Origin: an uncultured Christensenellaceae bacterium
GTDB taxonomy: Bacteria; Bacillota; Clostridia; Christensenellales; Borkfalkiaceae
NCBI GenBank assembly: GCA_910587365.1
Contig: CAJUKJ010000006.1
Span: 85,845-109,779 of the forward strand
Reading direction: 5' to 3'
Length of the DNA: 23,935 nucleotides
The first letter of the stretch is position 1. The number at the start of each line of letters is the position of its first letter. The position numbers and the translations under genes are program-made. Shown here piece by piece: positions 15,257 through 21,974 of the stretch. The notes beneath the pieces were generated by a model. It ran no database searches. It was given only the letters and a program-made list of their open reading frames with translations, and had not been told where the DNA came from.

Positions 15257-15772
15257 TTATTTTTTAATCTGCTTGAAATTTTTATCGAAGACGTACTGCA
15301 CATCCCCGTAAAAGTTACTGAATTTTGCCAACGCGAACCCGCCGCCCTTGCCGATTTTTTTAACGGCTTTGCAAGCGTTTTCCGCTGTAAATTCAAAATT
15401 CGCAACGCCTGAAAAATAGTCTACGCACTCGCCGTCGATATCGTAAAGCTCGATATCTATCGCCTTATCCATTACTTTATAAATTTTGGCAACTAACTTA
15501 TTCAGCCCCTCTGGCGTCATACTTTCCCAAACGCCGTCCTCGTCGGAATAATCGTCGTCAACATAATCCCAAAAACGCATAGTCCTGTCGCCGCCGTCAA
15601 TGCGCACCGCAATGCTTTTTTCGGTTTTAACCGCCTTTACGTAAACGAAAACAGGCTCGGGATATTTAAACCCCGGGCAGGACAATGAAAGCCGCTTGTC
15701 GGAATTAAGCTTTTCCATAAGCAGTTTTTTGTACTTTTCTTCTATATCGAGTATATCTTTGATATCTTTCAT
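15257..15772 (-). CDS. Unknown acidic protein in the tilS-hpt operon
   Basis: A 171-residue soluble, acidic protein. Features: N-terminal charged helix (DILDIEEKYKKLLMEKL), an aromatic/acidic stretch FWDYVDDDYSDEDGVW (about 77-92), and alternating strands in the C-terminal half. No family recognised. A good SD (AAGGAG) overlaps the end of tilS, and the downstream gene begins three bases after its stop, so both unknown genes are likely made together. Confidence 0.7.
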   Translation of the reverse strand: MKDIKDILDIEEKYKKLLMEKLNSDKRLSLSCPGFKYPEPVFVYVKAVKTEKSIAVRIDGGDRTMRFWDYVDDDYSDEDGVWESMTPEGLNKLVAKIYKVMDKAIDIELYDIDGECVDYFSGVANFEFTAENACKAVKKIGKGGGFALAKFSNFYGDVQYVFDKNFKQIKK

Positions 15773-15775
15773 AGT

Positions 15776-17203
15776 TTACTCCTTATCAGCCGTGTAATCA
15801 TCGCATACTATGTAGAATATTTTTTTTGTTTTTTGCGTAATTTTTATTTTATCCGAAATTTCAACCCCGCATACCGCAAGCACTTCGTCCCCGTCGGCAA
15901 TGAGAGGAATTTGCCCCCTCAGGCGCAGAGGGATTTTTTTGTCCGTGAAGTAGTCGCCAAGGCTTTTCGTACCGCCGCCGAATTTGCGGAATTTGTCGCC
16001 CGATTTCATAAAGCGGATTACTGCGGTTTCGGGAATTGTACCGAAGTCGAATTTGAGAAGCTTGGTTTTTTCGGGCAATCGGTCTTTTAAGCTTTTATTT
16101 ATATACTGCAACTCGTTTTCAAGGTCGCACTCTTCACAAATAACCAAAAGACGGTCTGCGTAAAAATATTCTTCACTTTCGTAATCGCGGAAAGGGCAAC
16201 CGTTTACAGCCTCGTTAAGCAACGTTTTATCGCAGAAAGCTATCTTGCCATTCTCCTTAAATACGGTTATATTCAAAAACTCAAACTGTTTCCCGTTCTC
16301 CGAAAACTGTAATTTATAAAGTCTTTCAAGGTGTTCGGAAGTGTAATCTTTTATATCGCTGCGCCACATAGACAACGCCTTTAATACCGCACGCTTAAAT
16401 ATCGCTTTTTCTTCGCAAAACGCGACTTCCGCCCCGAACTGCGTTAGTTTGACAAGTCCGTTTCTTTCAATAAGCCTGTCAAAATACTCCTCGTCCTCGG
16501 CGGCAAGACGCGAAAAACGGTATATGCTTTTCACTGCGTCGGGTACAGCCTCTTCAAGATTGGGTATTACCTTGTGACGGATTTTATTGCGGGTGTAATT
16601 ATCGGTAAAATTGCTTTCGTCCTCAACGAACGGCACACAGTTTTCCGAAACGTATCTGTCTATTTGCTCTCTCGTACATTCTATAAGCGGATGAATTAAA
16701 TACAATTCGCTTAAACCGTCACAGCCGTATCGGCGGTTGTCGGTTATGCCTTTCATTCCGGCAAGGGCAGTACCTCTTGCAAGGTTGAATAAAACCGTTT
16801 CCGCATTGTCGTTTAAGTGGTGCGCCGTTGCAACCGCGTCCGCTCCCTGCCACTGTGTGCCGTCGGGAAGACAGTGCTGCCGCATCGCCTTGGAATAGCA
16901 GCCTATACGCCAGGAACGCGCACGGCTTTCTATACTGCCGCAGAATATTTTTTTTTCGGTTTCGTAATCTTTCCACACAAACGTTAAAAGCGGAATTTCA
17001 TTAGCCTTGCACCATTTTTTTACAAACTCGCTGTCGCGTTTGGACGCTTCGCCTCTTATCCTATGGTCGCAGTTGAGCGCGGAAAGAGTTATTCCGTATT
17101 CGACGGCGTGGATATTGAGATAGTGCAGAAGAGCCATTGAATCCCTTCCGCCCGAAACAGCAACGCAAATTTTCAAGCCCGCGTACTTTGCAAGGTTAAT
17201 CAT
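15776..17203 (-). CDS. tilS: tRNA(Ile)-lysidine synthetase
   Basis: TilS uses ATP and lysine to convert C34 of the CAU-anticodon tRNA-Ile to lysidine, changing its decoding from AUG to AUA; essential in most bacteria. From the ATG at 17203 the product is 475 residues, close to the B. subtilis length. The PP-loop motif SGGRDS is at 17-22; ATAHHLNDNAETVLFNLARG and RNKIRHKVIP are family signatures, and the C-terminal domain (KSGDKFRKFGGGTKSLGDYF) is present. A longer reading to 17374 adds 57 residues from an intergenic repeat-like region and is rejected. A near-perfect promoter ends six bases before this ATG and there is no SD, so a leaderless mRNA is predicted. Confidence 0.95.
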   Translation of the reverse strand: MINLAKYAGLKICVAVSGGRDSMALLHYLNIHAVEYGITLSALNCDHRIRGEASKRDSEFVKKWCKANEIPLLTFVWKDYETEKKIFCGSIESRARSWRIGCYSKAMRQHCLPDGTQWQGADAVATAHHLNDNAETVLFNLARGTALAGMKGITDNRRYGCDGLSELYLIHPLIECTREQIDRYVSENCVPFVEDESNFTDNYTRNKIRHKVIPNLEEAVPDAVKSIYRFSRLAAEDEEYFDRLIERNGLVKLTQFGAEVAFCEEKAIFKRAVLKALSMWRSDIKDYTSEHLERLYKLQFSENGKQFEFLNITVFKENGKIAFCDKTLLNEAVNGCPFRDYESEEYFYADRLLVICEECDLENELQYINKSLKDRLPEKTKLLKFDFGTIPETAVIRFMKSGDKFRKFGGGTKSLGDYFTDKKIPLRLRGQIPLIADGDEVLAVCGVEISDKIKITQKTKKIFYIVCDDYTADKE

Positions 17204-17209
17204 ATAAAA

Positions 17210-17238
17210 ATTATAGCACACCTTCCGCCCGCTTGCAA
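17210..17238 (-). promoter_or_regulatory. tilS promoter, predicted leaderless
   Basis: TTGCAA (17233-17238), 17 bp, TATAAT (17210-17215), six bases TTTTAT, then ATG (17203-17201). The predicted +1 is the A of the start codon. Confidence 0.8.
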
Positions 17239-17376
17239 TAGGGAAAAGAAATTTTTTTTCAATAGTTTTTTCTTGGGCTTGTTTCCCATTGATTTCCGGC
17301 GGAAACCCTCCGCAGACCGTCGCGCTACGCGCTCGGACGAACCTGTGGGTTTGTTCCCTTACGCGGAACGACAACG

Positions 17377-17406
17377 AAAAAGAGCAGACAAAAGTCTGCT
17401 CTTTTT
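17377..17406. terminator. Bidirectional terminator at the left edge of the island
   Basis: Perfect 13-bp stem (arms 17377-17389 and 17394-17406, loop AAAA) with an outer A-run/T-run, so it works on both strands; on the minus strand it ends the FAD oxidoreductase gene. It corresponds in position to the hairpins at 19315 and 23846 but has a different stem sequence. The rest of 17239-17376 is non-coding, GC-rich and faintly resembles the right-hand portion of the island repeats. Confidence 0.85.
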
Positions 17407-17440
17407 TATTGGTAACCCTGCACCCAAGAAAGTCTAAGCC
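17405..17440. repeat. Boundary repeat copy 1 (left end of cassette 1)
   Basis: TTATTGGTAACCC (tRNA-3'-end-like; the real tRNA has GGTGACCC) followed by CTGCACCCAAGAAAGTCTAA at 17418-17437. The 20-mer recurs exactly at 19363-19382, also directly after a terminator hairpin and a GGTGACC core. Confidence 0.85.
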
Positions 17441-17443
17441 ATT

Positions 17444-18448
17444 TTACCGATACATAAAAGCAAATTTTTTTGACATACGCCCTACAAGTTGCCATTGTCT
17501 TTGCATATAGTCTTTTGTTTCGGACACATTGCGCTTATAATCTTCAATTACATTTTGCCTATTATTAAAATTTGATATAATCGCACAAGCCACACAATAA
17601 CCGCTTTCAATTGCCGAAGAAATGCCTTCGCCCATAGGATTTAAAAAGCCTGCATTTTCGCCGGCTTTCAAAATATAGCTCACACCATAATCAACATTAA
17701 ACGGCGGTTGAATGTTACGAATAAGCCATTTGTCCGTTCTTAATTCTTTGCTTATTGAAAGAGCGTGCTTGCTTCTCATATAAGCAATAAAATTACTGTA
17801 AAACTTTTTAATATCCTTTGCATTAGTACTTGCTACGCCTAAAACAAGCATATCGTCTTTTACATTAAACCAAGCGTCATAGCCCGATAATTCGGGTTGC
17901 AGATACGCATAAAAATAATATGCATCTAAATCAATAGTGCCGTTATTGTATGTCTGATATGTTATTACATTTTTATGTGCTTGCTTGCCTATTCCAACTA
18001 CGCCCGAACAATCAACAACAAATTTTGCAAATTCTTTTATGCCGTCTACCGATACACAAACTTTATCGTCAATTTCTTGAATTGAAGATACTGCACTTTC
18101 GTCTTTTATTTCAACGCCGAATTGCTTTGCAAGTGTAGTCAACCAGTAGTCAAATTTATCCCGCCAAATATTCAACCCACGACTTTCAAATATGTATTCT
18201 CGCCCCAAATCGTCAGTAAATACCATTCCACGATTTTGAACGGGGGTACAGCTAACAGAAAGCGGAACGCTTTGACCGAAGTATTTTTCTATAAGGCGCA
18301 ATGACTTTTCTATCAAAACACCCGAACAGCTTTTATATCTCGGCAATTTGCATTTTTCTAAAAGCAAAACTTTAAGACCGTTTTTTGATAAGGTGCTTGC
18401 GGTTGTACAACCGCAAGGCCCTGCGCCTATTACAATAACATCATACAT
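17444..18448 (-). CDS. FAD-dependent oxidoreductase, geranylgeranyl-reductase-like
   Basis: A 334-residue flavoprotein. The dinucleotide-binding motif VIGAGPCGCTTA is at residues 6-17, followed by the acidic residue of the second strand in LLLEKCKLPRYKSCSG (29-44); KSCSGVLI matches the substrate-pocket region of geranylgeranyl reductase/FixC relatives. The second FAD contact appears as AGENAGFLNPMGEGISSA (about 270-287), where the usual GDAAG is GENAG. Family members reduce isoprenoid or lipid double bonds or act as electron-transfer flavoproteins; substrate unknown. The gene is AT-rich compared with the tilS operon and is cargo of cassette 1. A promoter lies in the 40-bp gap upstream with the -10 six bases before ATG and no SD. 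Confidence 0.8.
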   Translation of the reverse strand: MYDVIVIGAGPCGCTTASTLSKNGLKVLLLEKCKLPRYKSCSGVLIEKSLRLIEKYFGQSVPLSVSCTPVQNRGMVFTDDLGREYIFESRGLNIWRDKFDYWLTTLAKQFGVEIKDESAVSSIQEIDDKVCVSVDGIKEFAKFVVDCSGVVGIGKQAHKNVITYQTYNNGTIDLDAYYFYAYLQPELSGYDAWFNVKDDMLVLGVASTNAKDIKKFYSNFIAYMRSKHALSISKELRTDKWLIRNIQPPFNVDYGVSYILKAGENAGFLNPMGEGISSAIESGYCVACAIISNFNNRQNVIEDYKRNVSETKDYMQRQWQLVGRMSKKFAFMYR

Positions 18449-18454
18449 AATTAG

Positions 18455-18483
18455 ATTATAGCATTTTTATCATATAAAATCAA
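18455..18483 (-). promoter_or_regulatory. Promoter of the FAD oxidoreductase gene, predicted leaderless
   Basis: TTGATT (18478-18483), 17 bp, TATAAT (18455-18460), six bases CTAATT, then ATG (18448-18446). The gene can therefore be expressed independently of the XRE-membrane gene upstream. Confidence 0.72.
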
Positions 18484-18488
18484 ATTGG

Positions 18489-18980
18489 TTAAAGTATTAC
18501 TATCGTATAAATAATCACGCCTAAAACAACGGCAAAAACCACAACACGAGAAATAACATAAGGTATTACTATTTTGCGAGCTTGTAAACGCTTATATTTG
18601 GGTTTGGAAAGTAGCGCAAAAACTAAATACCCGATTAAACCGCCCATACTTATAACATTAAAATAAGATATTTTTAAAAAATAAGCCAACAATGTAAAAA
18701 GTACGGTTAAACCTAAAAATGCAATAGCAATAAAATACATACTGCGTGCATTTTTTTCGTCAAGTATTTTCTTATTTTCAATATCGGCATCGGAAATCAA
18801 TTCGTCAATACTGATACTAAAAAGATTTGATATTGCTTTTAAACTGTCTATGCTTGGATAGCCGTTGTCCGTTTCCCATTTTGAAATTGCAGTTCGTGTA
18901 ACAAAAATCATCTCCGCTAACTGCTCTTGTGTTAAATTGTTGTCATTTCTTAACTTCTTTAATTTTTGTCCAAAAGTCAT
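18489..18980 (-). CDS. XRE-family regulator with C-terminal membrane helices
   Basis: A 163-residue protein. Residues 4-62 are an HTH_3 domain (LTQEQLAEMIFVTRTAISKW). After a charged linker come three hydrophobic segments at about 81-103, 106-125 and 138-162. Such HTH-membrane fusions are common in Bacillota and are thought to bind DNA from the membrane, often responding to envelope signals; no target is known here. SD AGGAGGT is excellent, unlike the leaderless FAD gene that follows after 40 bases. Confidence 0.85.
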   Translation of the reverse strand: MTFGQKLKKLRNDNNLTQEQLAEMIFVTRTAISKWETDNGYPSIDSLKAISNLFSISIDELISDADIENKKILDEKNARSMYFIAIAFLGLTVLFTLLAYFLKISYFNVISMGGLIGYLVFALLSKPKYKRLQARKIVIPYVISRVVVFAVVLGVIIYTIVIL

Positions 18981-19005
18981 AAATGCACCTCCTAATTACA
19001 ATTTA

Positions 19006-19034
19006 ATTATAATGTAAGCGCAGTTAAAAGTCAC
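19006..19034 (-). promoter_or_regulatory. Probable promoter of the XRE-membrane regulator
   Basis: GTGACT (19029-19034), 17 bp, TATAAT (19006-19011), followed by a short leader with AGGAGGT before the ATG at 18980. Confidence 0.55.
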
Positions 19035-19077
19035 GACACTATTCTTCACATTAAGCATTTTTTTAATCTTCTTTTGC

Positions 19078-19270
19078 TAAATGGCAGATAGGCGTGAGTT
19101 TGTCTTGACAAGCCGCGGCTGAGAACTCGCGCGTAAGGAGGCAAAGCCTTCGCAATAGCGTATTGTTACTTTTACTTGCTAAAAGTCAATCGCGTTACTC
19201 TGCGGGTTCTCGTGACCCGTGCGGGAATAAGCCGAAACTCCGCAAGCGGAGTCCTCCCGGCTTAGCGTCG
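19078..19270. repeat. Island repeat, copy A (~190 bp)
   Basis: About 97% identical to 23598-23792 with only a few substitutions and single-base indels. It begins TAAATGGCAGATAGGCGTGA and ends GGCTTAGCGTCG. It is hairpin-rich, for example nested stems at 19228-19234/19258-19264 and 19237-19243/19246-19252. Beyond 19270 the copies diverge in sequence but keep the order hairpins, A/T-flanked terminator, GGTGACC. I see no convincing coding sequence in it. Confidence 0.92.
19212..19228. repeat. 17-bp match to the tRNA-Glu 3' end, copy A
   Basis: GTGACCCGTGCGGGAAT is identical to 23887-23903 inside the tRNA-Glu gene (acceptor and T-arm 3' side, reverse complement) and to 23734-23750 in repeat B. 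It could be an attachment-site core left by integration. Confidence 0.8.
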
Positions 19271-19314
19271 CTGCGCTCGCGCGGACCGCGCGGGTTCGAG
19301 CGACAACAAAGTTA

Positions 19315-19356
19315 CAAAATAAAAACACAGTCGAGTTTGACTGTGTTTTTATTTTG
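19315..19356. terminator. Bidirectional terminator at the cassette junction
   Basis: Perfect 18-bp stem (arms 19315-19332 and 19339-19356) with loop GAGTTT, flanked by AAAATAAAA and TTTTATTTT. On the minus strand it ends the restriction-modification operon. Confidence 0.88.
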
Positions 19357-19385
19357 GTGACCCTGCACCCAAGAAAGTCTAACCC
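19347..19385. repeat. Boundary repeat copy 2 (junction of cassettes 1 and 2)
   Basis: TTTTATTTTGGTGACCC (19347-19363) is identical to 23877-23893, where it is the terminator edge plus the real tRNA-Glu 3' end. It is followed by the 20-mer CTGCACCCAAGAAAGTCTAA (19363-19382) that is also present at 17418-17437. Confidence 0.9.
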
Positions 19386-19414
19386 AGTAATTCGCTTTTG
19401 CCACCATATCAATA

Positions 19415-19849
19415 TTAAGTATTTTCATCTATATGTCGTTTCAAATCTTTAAAGGATTTCTTTCTATCTATTTGCTCGATTTCAAGAAAAGCAAGTAAAC
19501 ACATTTGATATAATTCATAATACCAATTCTCCAAATTATTATCGGACATCTCTGCTATATATTTTTTGTACTTTTCTTTAAATGTTTTATCTTTGTTATT
19601 GTGTCTTAAATTTAGATTATTAAATGCGTAGAACAAATCATCTTCTAATGAAGAATTGATTGATTTTAGTTTCTTGCGTTTACTTTCTAATAAGTTCGCT
19701 AATTTTAATAATGTTTCTTTTTTCTTCTCAATGTTACCTTTCATCGAATGATGATTGTAAGAAATCACTTTGAAAGATAAATCATTAGGAACAATTTCAG
19801 ATACAGCAATAGCAGAAACGGCTTTTTCAACAAAAATTGTAAATCCCAT
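19415..19849 (-). CDS. Unknown 144-residue protein at the end of the restriction-modification operon
   Basis: A mainly helical, Lys-rich protein: a short hydrophobic N-terminal strand region (1-30), then helices from about 38 to 140 (KKKETLLKLANLLESKRKKL, ENWYYELYQMCLLAFLEIEQ). Its ATG directly follows the TAA of the C5 methyltransferase, so it is translationally coupled to it. No signal peptide or known catalytic motif. The helical make-up and the segment NLNLRHNN vaguely recall HEPN-type defence proteins, but the RX4-6H catalytic motif is absent, so I leave it unassigned. It could be a specificity, mismatch-repair or immunity accessory of the system. Confidence 0.7.
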   Translation of the reverse strand: MGFTIFVEKAVSAIAVSEIVPNDLSFKVISYNHHSMKGNIEKKKETLLKLANLLESKRKKLKSINSSLEDDLFYAFNNLNLRHNNKDKTFKEKYKKYIAEMSDNNLENWYYELYQMCLLAFLEIEQIDRKKSFKDLKRHIDENT

Positions 19850-21175
19850 TTAAAATTGCTCTAACGCATTCCGCATACTTTTAGCAAGGGCTTTTGCTAA
19901 AAGCACGGGGATAGCATCGCCAATTTGTTCGTATTTATCCTGTTCAGGGTCACTATGGAATTTAACATAAGGACCACTGAAATAATACCATTCCGGAAAA
20001 GCCTGCAACCGTGCAACTTCTCTCGGCGTGGGTTGCCTATCGTAATAGGGGTGTATCATCTCGTCCAAACAATGGGAAGTGACTGTATAGCTCGGCTCAT
20101 CAGGCTTTAAACGCCTGTTCCTTGAACTATAAATTTTATTCGGAAAAACTTCCTTAACCAAATCTTCTTTTCCTTCGGATATCAAGCGGTCAACTGCTGA
20201 CTGCATACCTTCGCCCTGCCTGATATTTTTAAGCCTTTCAATCATTTTTTTGTTATGGTTTAAGGCTTTGTGGAACGTAATGACATTCGGCGCATAACTC
20301 AAATTGCCTGAATAGAACGGGTCAAAAATAAATTTATAATAGTTGTATGCGGCTTCGCTTATTTTACCACCTTTATAATCTTCTTCATAAGTGGGATAGT
20401 AGGGCATCATCTCATAGCCTTCACCGCTATGCACTTCTGGAAGATAGCGGAAAGCGTCTTCAACTGTCACATAATCATATCGACGGTTAGGGCCGTGCGT
20501 TTTTTCGGGATAAACGAAAGTATTTTCATAATTGCTGTTGCAACCGACTATGAAAATCCTTTCACGTTTCTGTGGTGTGCCATAATCTGCTGCCAGACAC
20601 TTAAATACGTTTACGTCTTTACTGACGACACGATAAAACATTCCGTTTTCATCAGGTCTTTCAAACTCGTTGAAAACATAATCAACTTGTCCGCCCTTTT
20701 TGCCGTCACGCTTTTTCGTTAAAAGCCCCGGTACATTTTCAAATAGAACATATTTTGACTTTACGGCGTGGGCAATCCTTAAAATATTTGAGAATAAATC
20801 GTTTCTGTCATCATTTTCAAGGCGTTTACCCGCCATAGAAAAACTTTCGCAAGGTGCGCCGCCAGTGACGACGTCAACAATTTTTTCTTTAAACTTTTTA
20901 AGTAATATTTCTGCAATTAAATCATTTGAAACCTGATTTATATCGCCGTGAATTAAGCAAGTTTTTTTTGTCTTTTCAAGGATATCTTCAAGATGACCAG
21001 CGTTTTCAAGCAAGTCTTTCAATTCATATATTTCAGCATCGTGTGATTTTGCGTAGGTTAAAACGGTTGTATCACTCCATTCAACAGCAATACGCGGAAC
21101 AAATCCCTCGCTTATGAACCCCGTACATAATCCGCCCGGACCTGAAAATAAATCAATGTAAGTATATTGTTTCAT
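19850..21175 (-). CDS. DNA (cytosine-5-)-methyltransferase
   Basis: A 441-residue C5 methyltransferase (AdoMet donor) of a type II system. Motifs in order: I DLFSGPGG (8-15), IV GGAPCESFS with catalytic Cys109, VI ENV (146-148), VIII QKRER (202-206), a target-recognition region of ~180 residues, IX PREVARLQAFP and X QIGDAIPVLLAKAL near the C-terminus. Length is slightly above the family's usual range. It is not an obvious close relative of M.MspI as I recall it. The ATG at 21175 overlaps the TGA of the preceding methyltransferase (ATGA) and gives the normal N-terminus, so it is preferred over 21214. Fourth gene in the C-R-M-M operon. Confidence 0.95.
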   Translation of the reverse strand: MKQYTYIDLFSGPGGLCTGFISEGFVPRIAVEWSDTTVLTYAKSHDAEIYELKDLLENAGHLEDILEKTKKTCLIHGDINQVSNDLIAEILLKKFKEKIVDVVTGGAPCESFSMAGKRLENDDRNDLFSNILRIAHAVKSKYVLFENVPGLLTKKRDGKKGGQVDYVFNEFERPDENGMFYRVVSKDVNVFKCLAADYGTPQKRERIFIVGCNSNYENTFVYPEKTHGPNRRYDYVTVEDAFRYLPEVHSGEGYEMMPYYPTYEEDYKGGKISEAAYNYYKFIFDPFYSGNLSYAPNVITFHKALNHNKKMIERLKNIRQGEGMQSAVDRLISEGKEDLVKEVFPNKIYSSRNRRLKPDEPSYTVTSHCLDEMIHPYYDRQPTPREVARLQAFPEWYYFSGPYVKFHSDPEQDKYEQIGDAIPVLLAKALAKSMRNALEQF

Positions 21176-21933
21176 TTTGTTTCTCTTAAAATTCTTTCCA
21201 TAGCCAAAGTGCAATAGCCTTGGTCTATGTCAATTCCAATTCCATTTCTATTATTTTGCTTTGCCGCAATAACGGTAGTGCCGCTACCCATAAAAGGGTC
21301 TAAAACTGTATCGCCAACAAAACTAAAAAGTTTTATACAACGTTTAGGTAGTTCAACTGGGAAAGGTGTAGGATGACCGATTTTCGATTTTTTCTCACCG
21401 CTGAACGACCATACACCTTGCGTCCAATTTACAAATTCGCCCTTGGCTATGTCAGACTTTCGTGAGCCGCTCGTCTTTTTCCAACTGTCTTTATAGAGTA
21501 CAACGATTAGTTCAACAGGTGCTATAACGTAGGGGCAGGAAGCACTAAGCCAAGAACCCCAAGCAGAAGACTTTGAAATATTGCCCTCGTTCCAAATAAT
21601 AGTGGCGTGATATTTATATCCTATCTTTTTAGCAATTGCAGTTATATCTGCGCCAACACTTTGGTGACCGCCTTTGTTTTTATCAAGCGGAATATTTAAA
21701 CACATTCTGCCGTCAGATTTTAACCAACCGTAAGCCCTTTTAAGCCATTGTTTGGTAAAAGAAAGATAATCGTCATACGGCAGTCTGTCATTACTTGATT
21801 TGTATTGGATATCTAAATTGTATGGCGGTGAAGTAACTATTAAATCAATACTTTCAGGCTCTATTAGTTTGGTAGTAAGAGTATTGCCGTAAAGTATTTT
21901 GGCGTTTGGTTCTTCAAAGAAAATTCTGTACAT
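21172..21933 (-). CDS. DNA amino-methyltransferase, beta-class (SPPY; probably N4-cytosine)
   Basis: A 253-residue beta-class methyltransferase: catalytic motif IV TSPPYNL lies near the N-terminus (34-40), and AdoMet-binding motif I VLDPFMGSGTT near the C-terminus (about 210-220), followed by GIDIDQGYCTLAMERI (motif II/III). SPPY rather than DPPY favours N4-cytosine methylation, but some SPPY enzymes make N6-adenine, so the product is not certain. There is no SD; an almost perfect promoter ends six bases before the ATG, so a leaderless message independent of the C-protein promoter is predicted. It sits between the endonuclease and the C5 methyltransferase. Confidence 0.92.
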   Translation of the reverse strand: MYRIFFEEPNAKILYGNTLTTKLIEPESIDLIVTSPPYNLDIQYKSSNDRLPYDDYLSFTKQWLKRAYGWLKSDGRMCLNIPLDKNKGGHQSVGADITAIAKKIGYKYHATIIWNEGNISKSSAWGSWLSASCPYVIAPVELIVVLYKDSWKKTSGSRKSDIAKGEFVNWTQGVWSFSGEKKSKIGHPTPFPVELPKRCIKLFSFVGDTVLDPFMGSGTTVIAAKQNNRNGIGIDIDQGYCTLAMERILRETK

Positions 21934-21939
21934 AATTAC

Positions 21940-21968
21940 ATTATAAACTTTATGTTGCTTATAGTCAA
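21940..21968 (-). promoter_or_regulatory. Internal methyltransferase promoter, predicted leaderless
   Basis: TTGACT (21963-21968), 17 bp, TATAAT (21940-21945), six bases GTAATT, then ATG (21933-21931). It lies in the 41-bp gap between the endonuclease and the first methyltransferase and would transcribe both methyltransferases and the 144-residue gene. Confidence 0.85.
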
Positions 21969-21974
21969 CAATAA

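Noticed and set aside
17204..17374. N-terminal extension of TilS to an upstream ATG at 17374
   Set aside because: The added 57 residues are unlike TilS and overlap the promoter and repeat-like region; the ATG at 17203 gives the normal PP-loop position.
19200..19240. A complete additional tRNA gene inside the repeats
   Set aside because: Only 17 bp match the tRNA 3' end; no anticodon arm, D-arm or 5' acceptor strand follows.
19163..19360. Open frames in both island repeats sharing the start MLLLLAKSQSRY
   Set aside because: Conserved only because the DNA is nearly identical; they diverge after the repeat edge, no SD precedes them, and they run through terminator hairpins.
19415..19849. HEPN ribonuclease assignment for the 144-residue protein
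   Set aside because: Helical make-up and a NLNLRHNN segment are suggestive, but the RX4-6H motif is missing, so the family name would be a guess.
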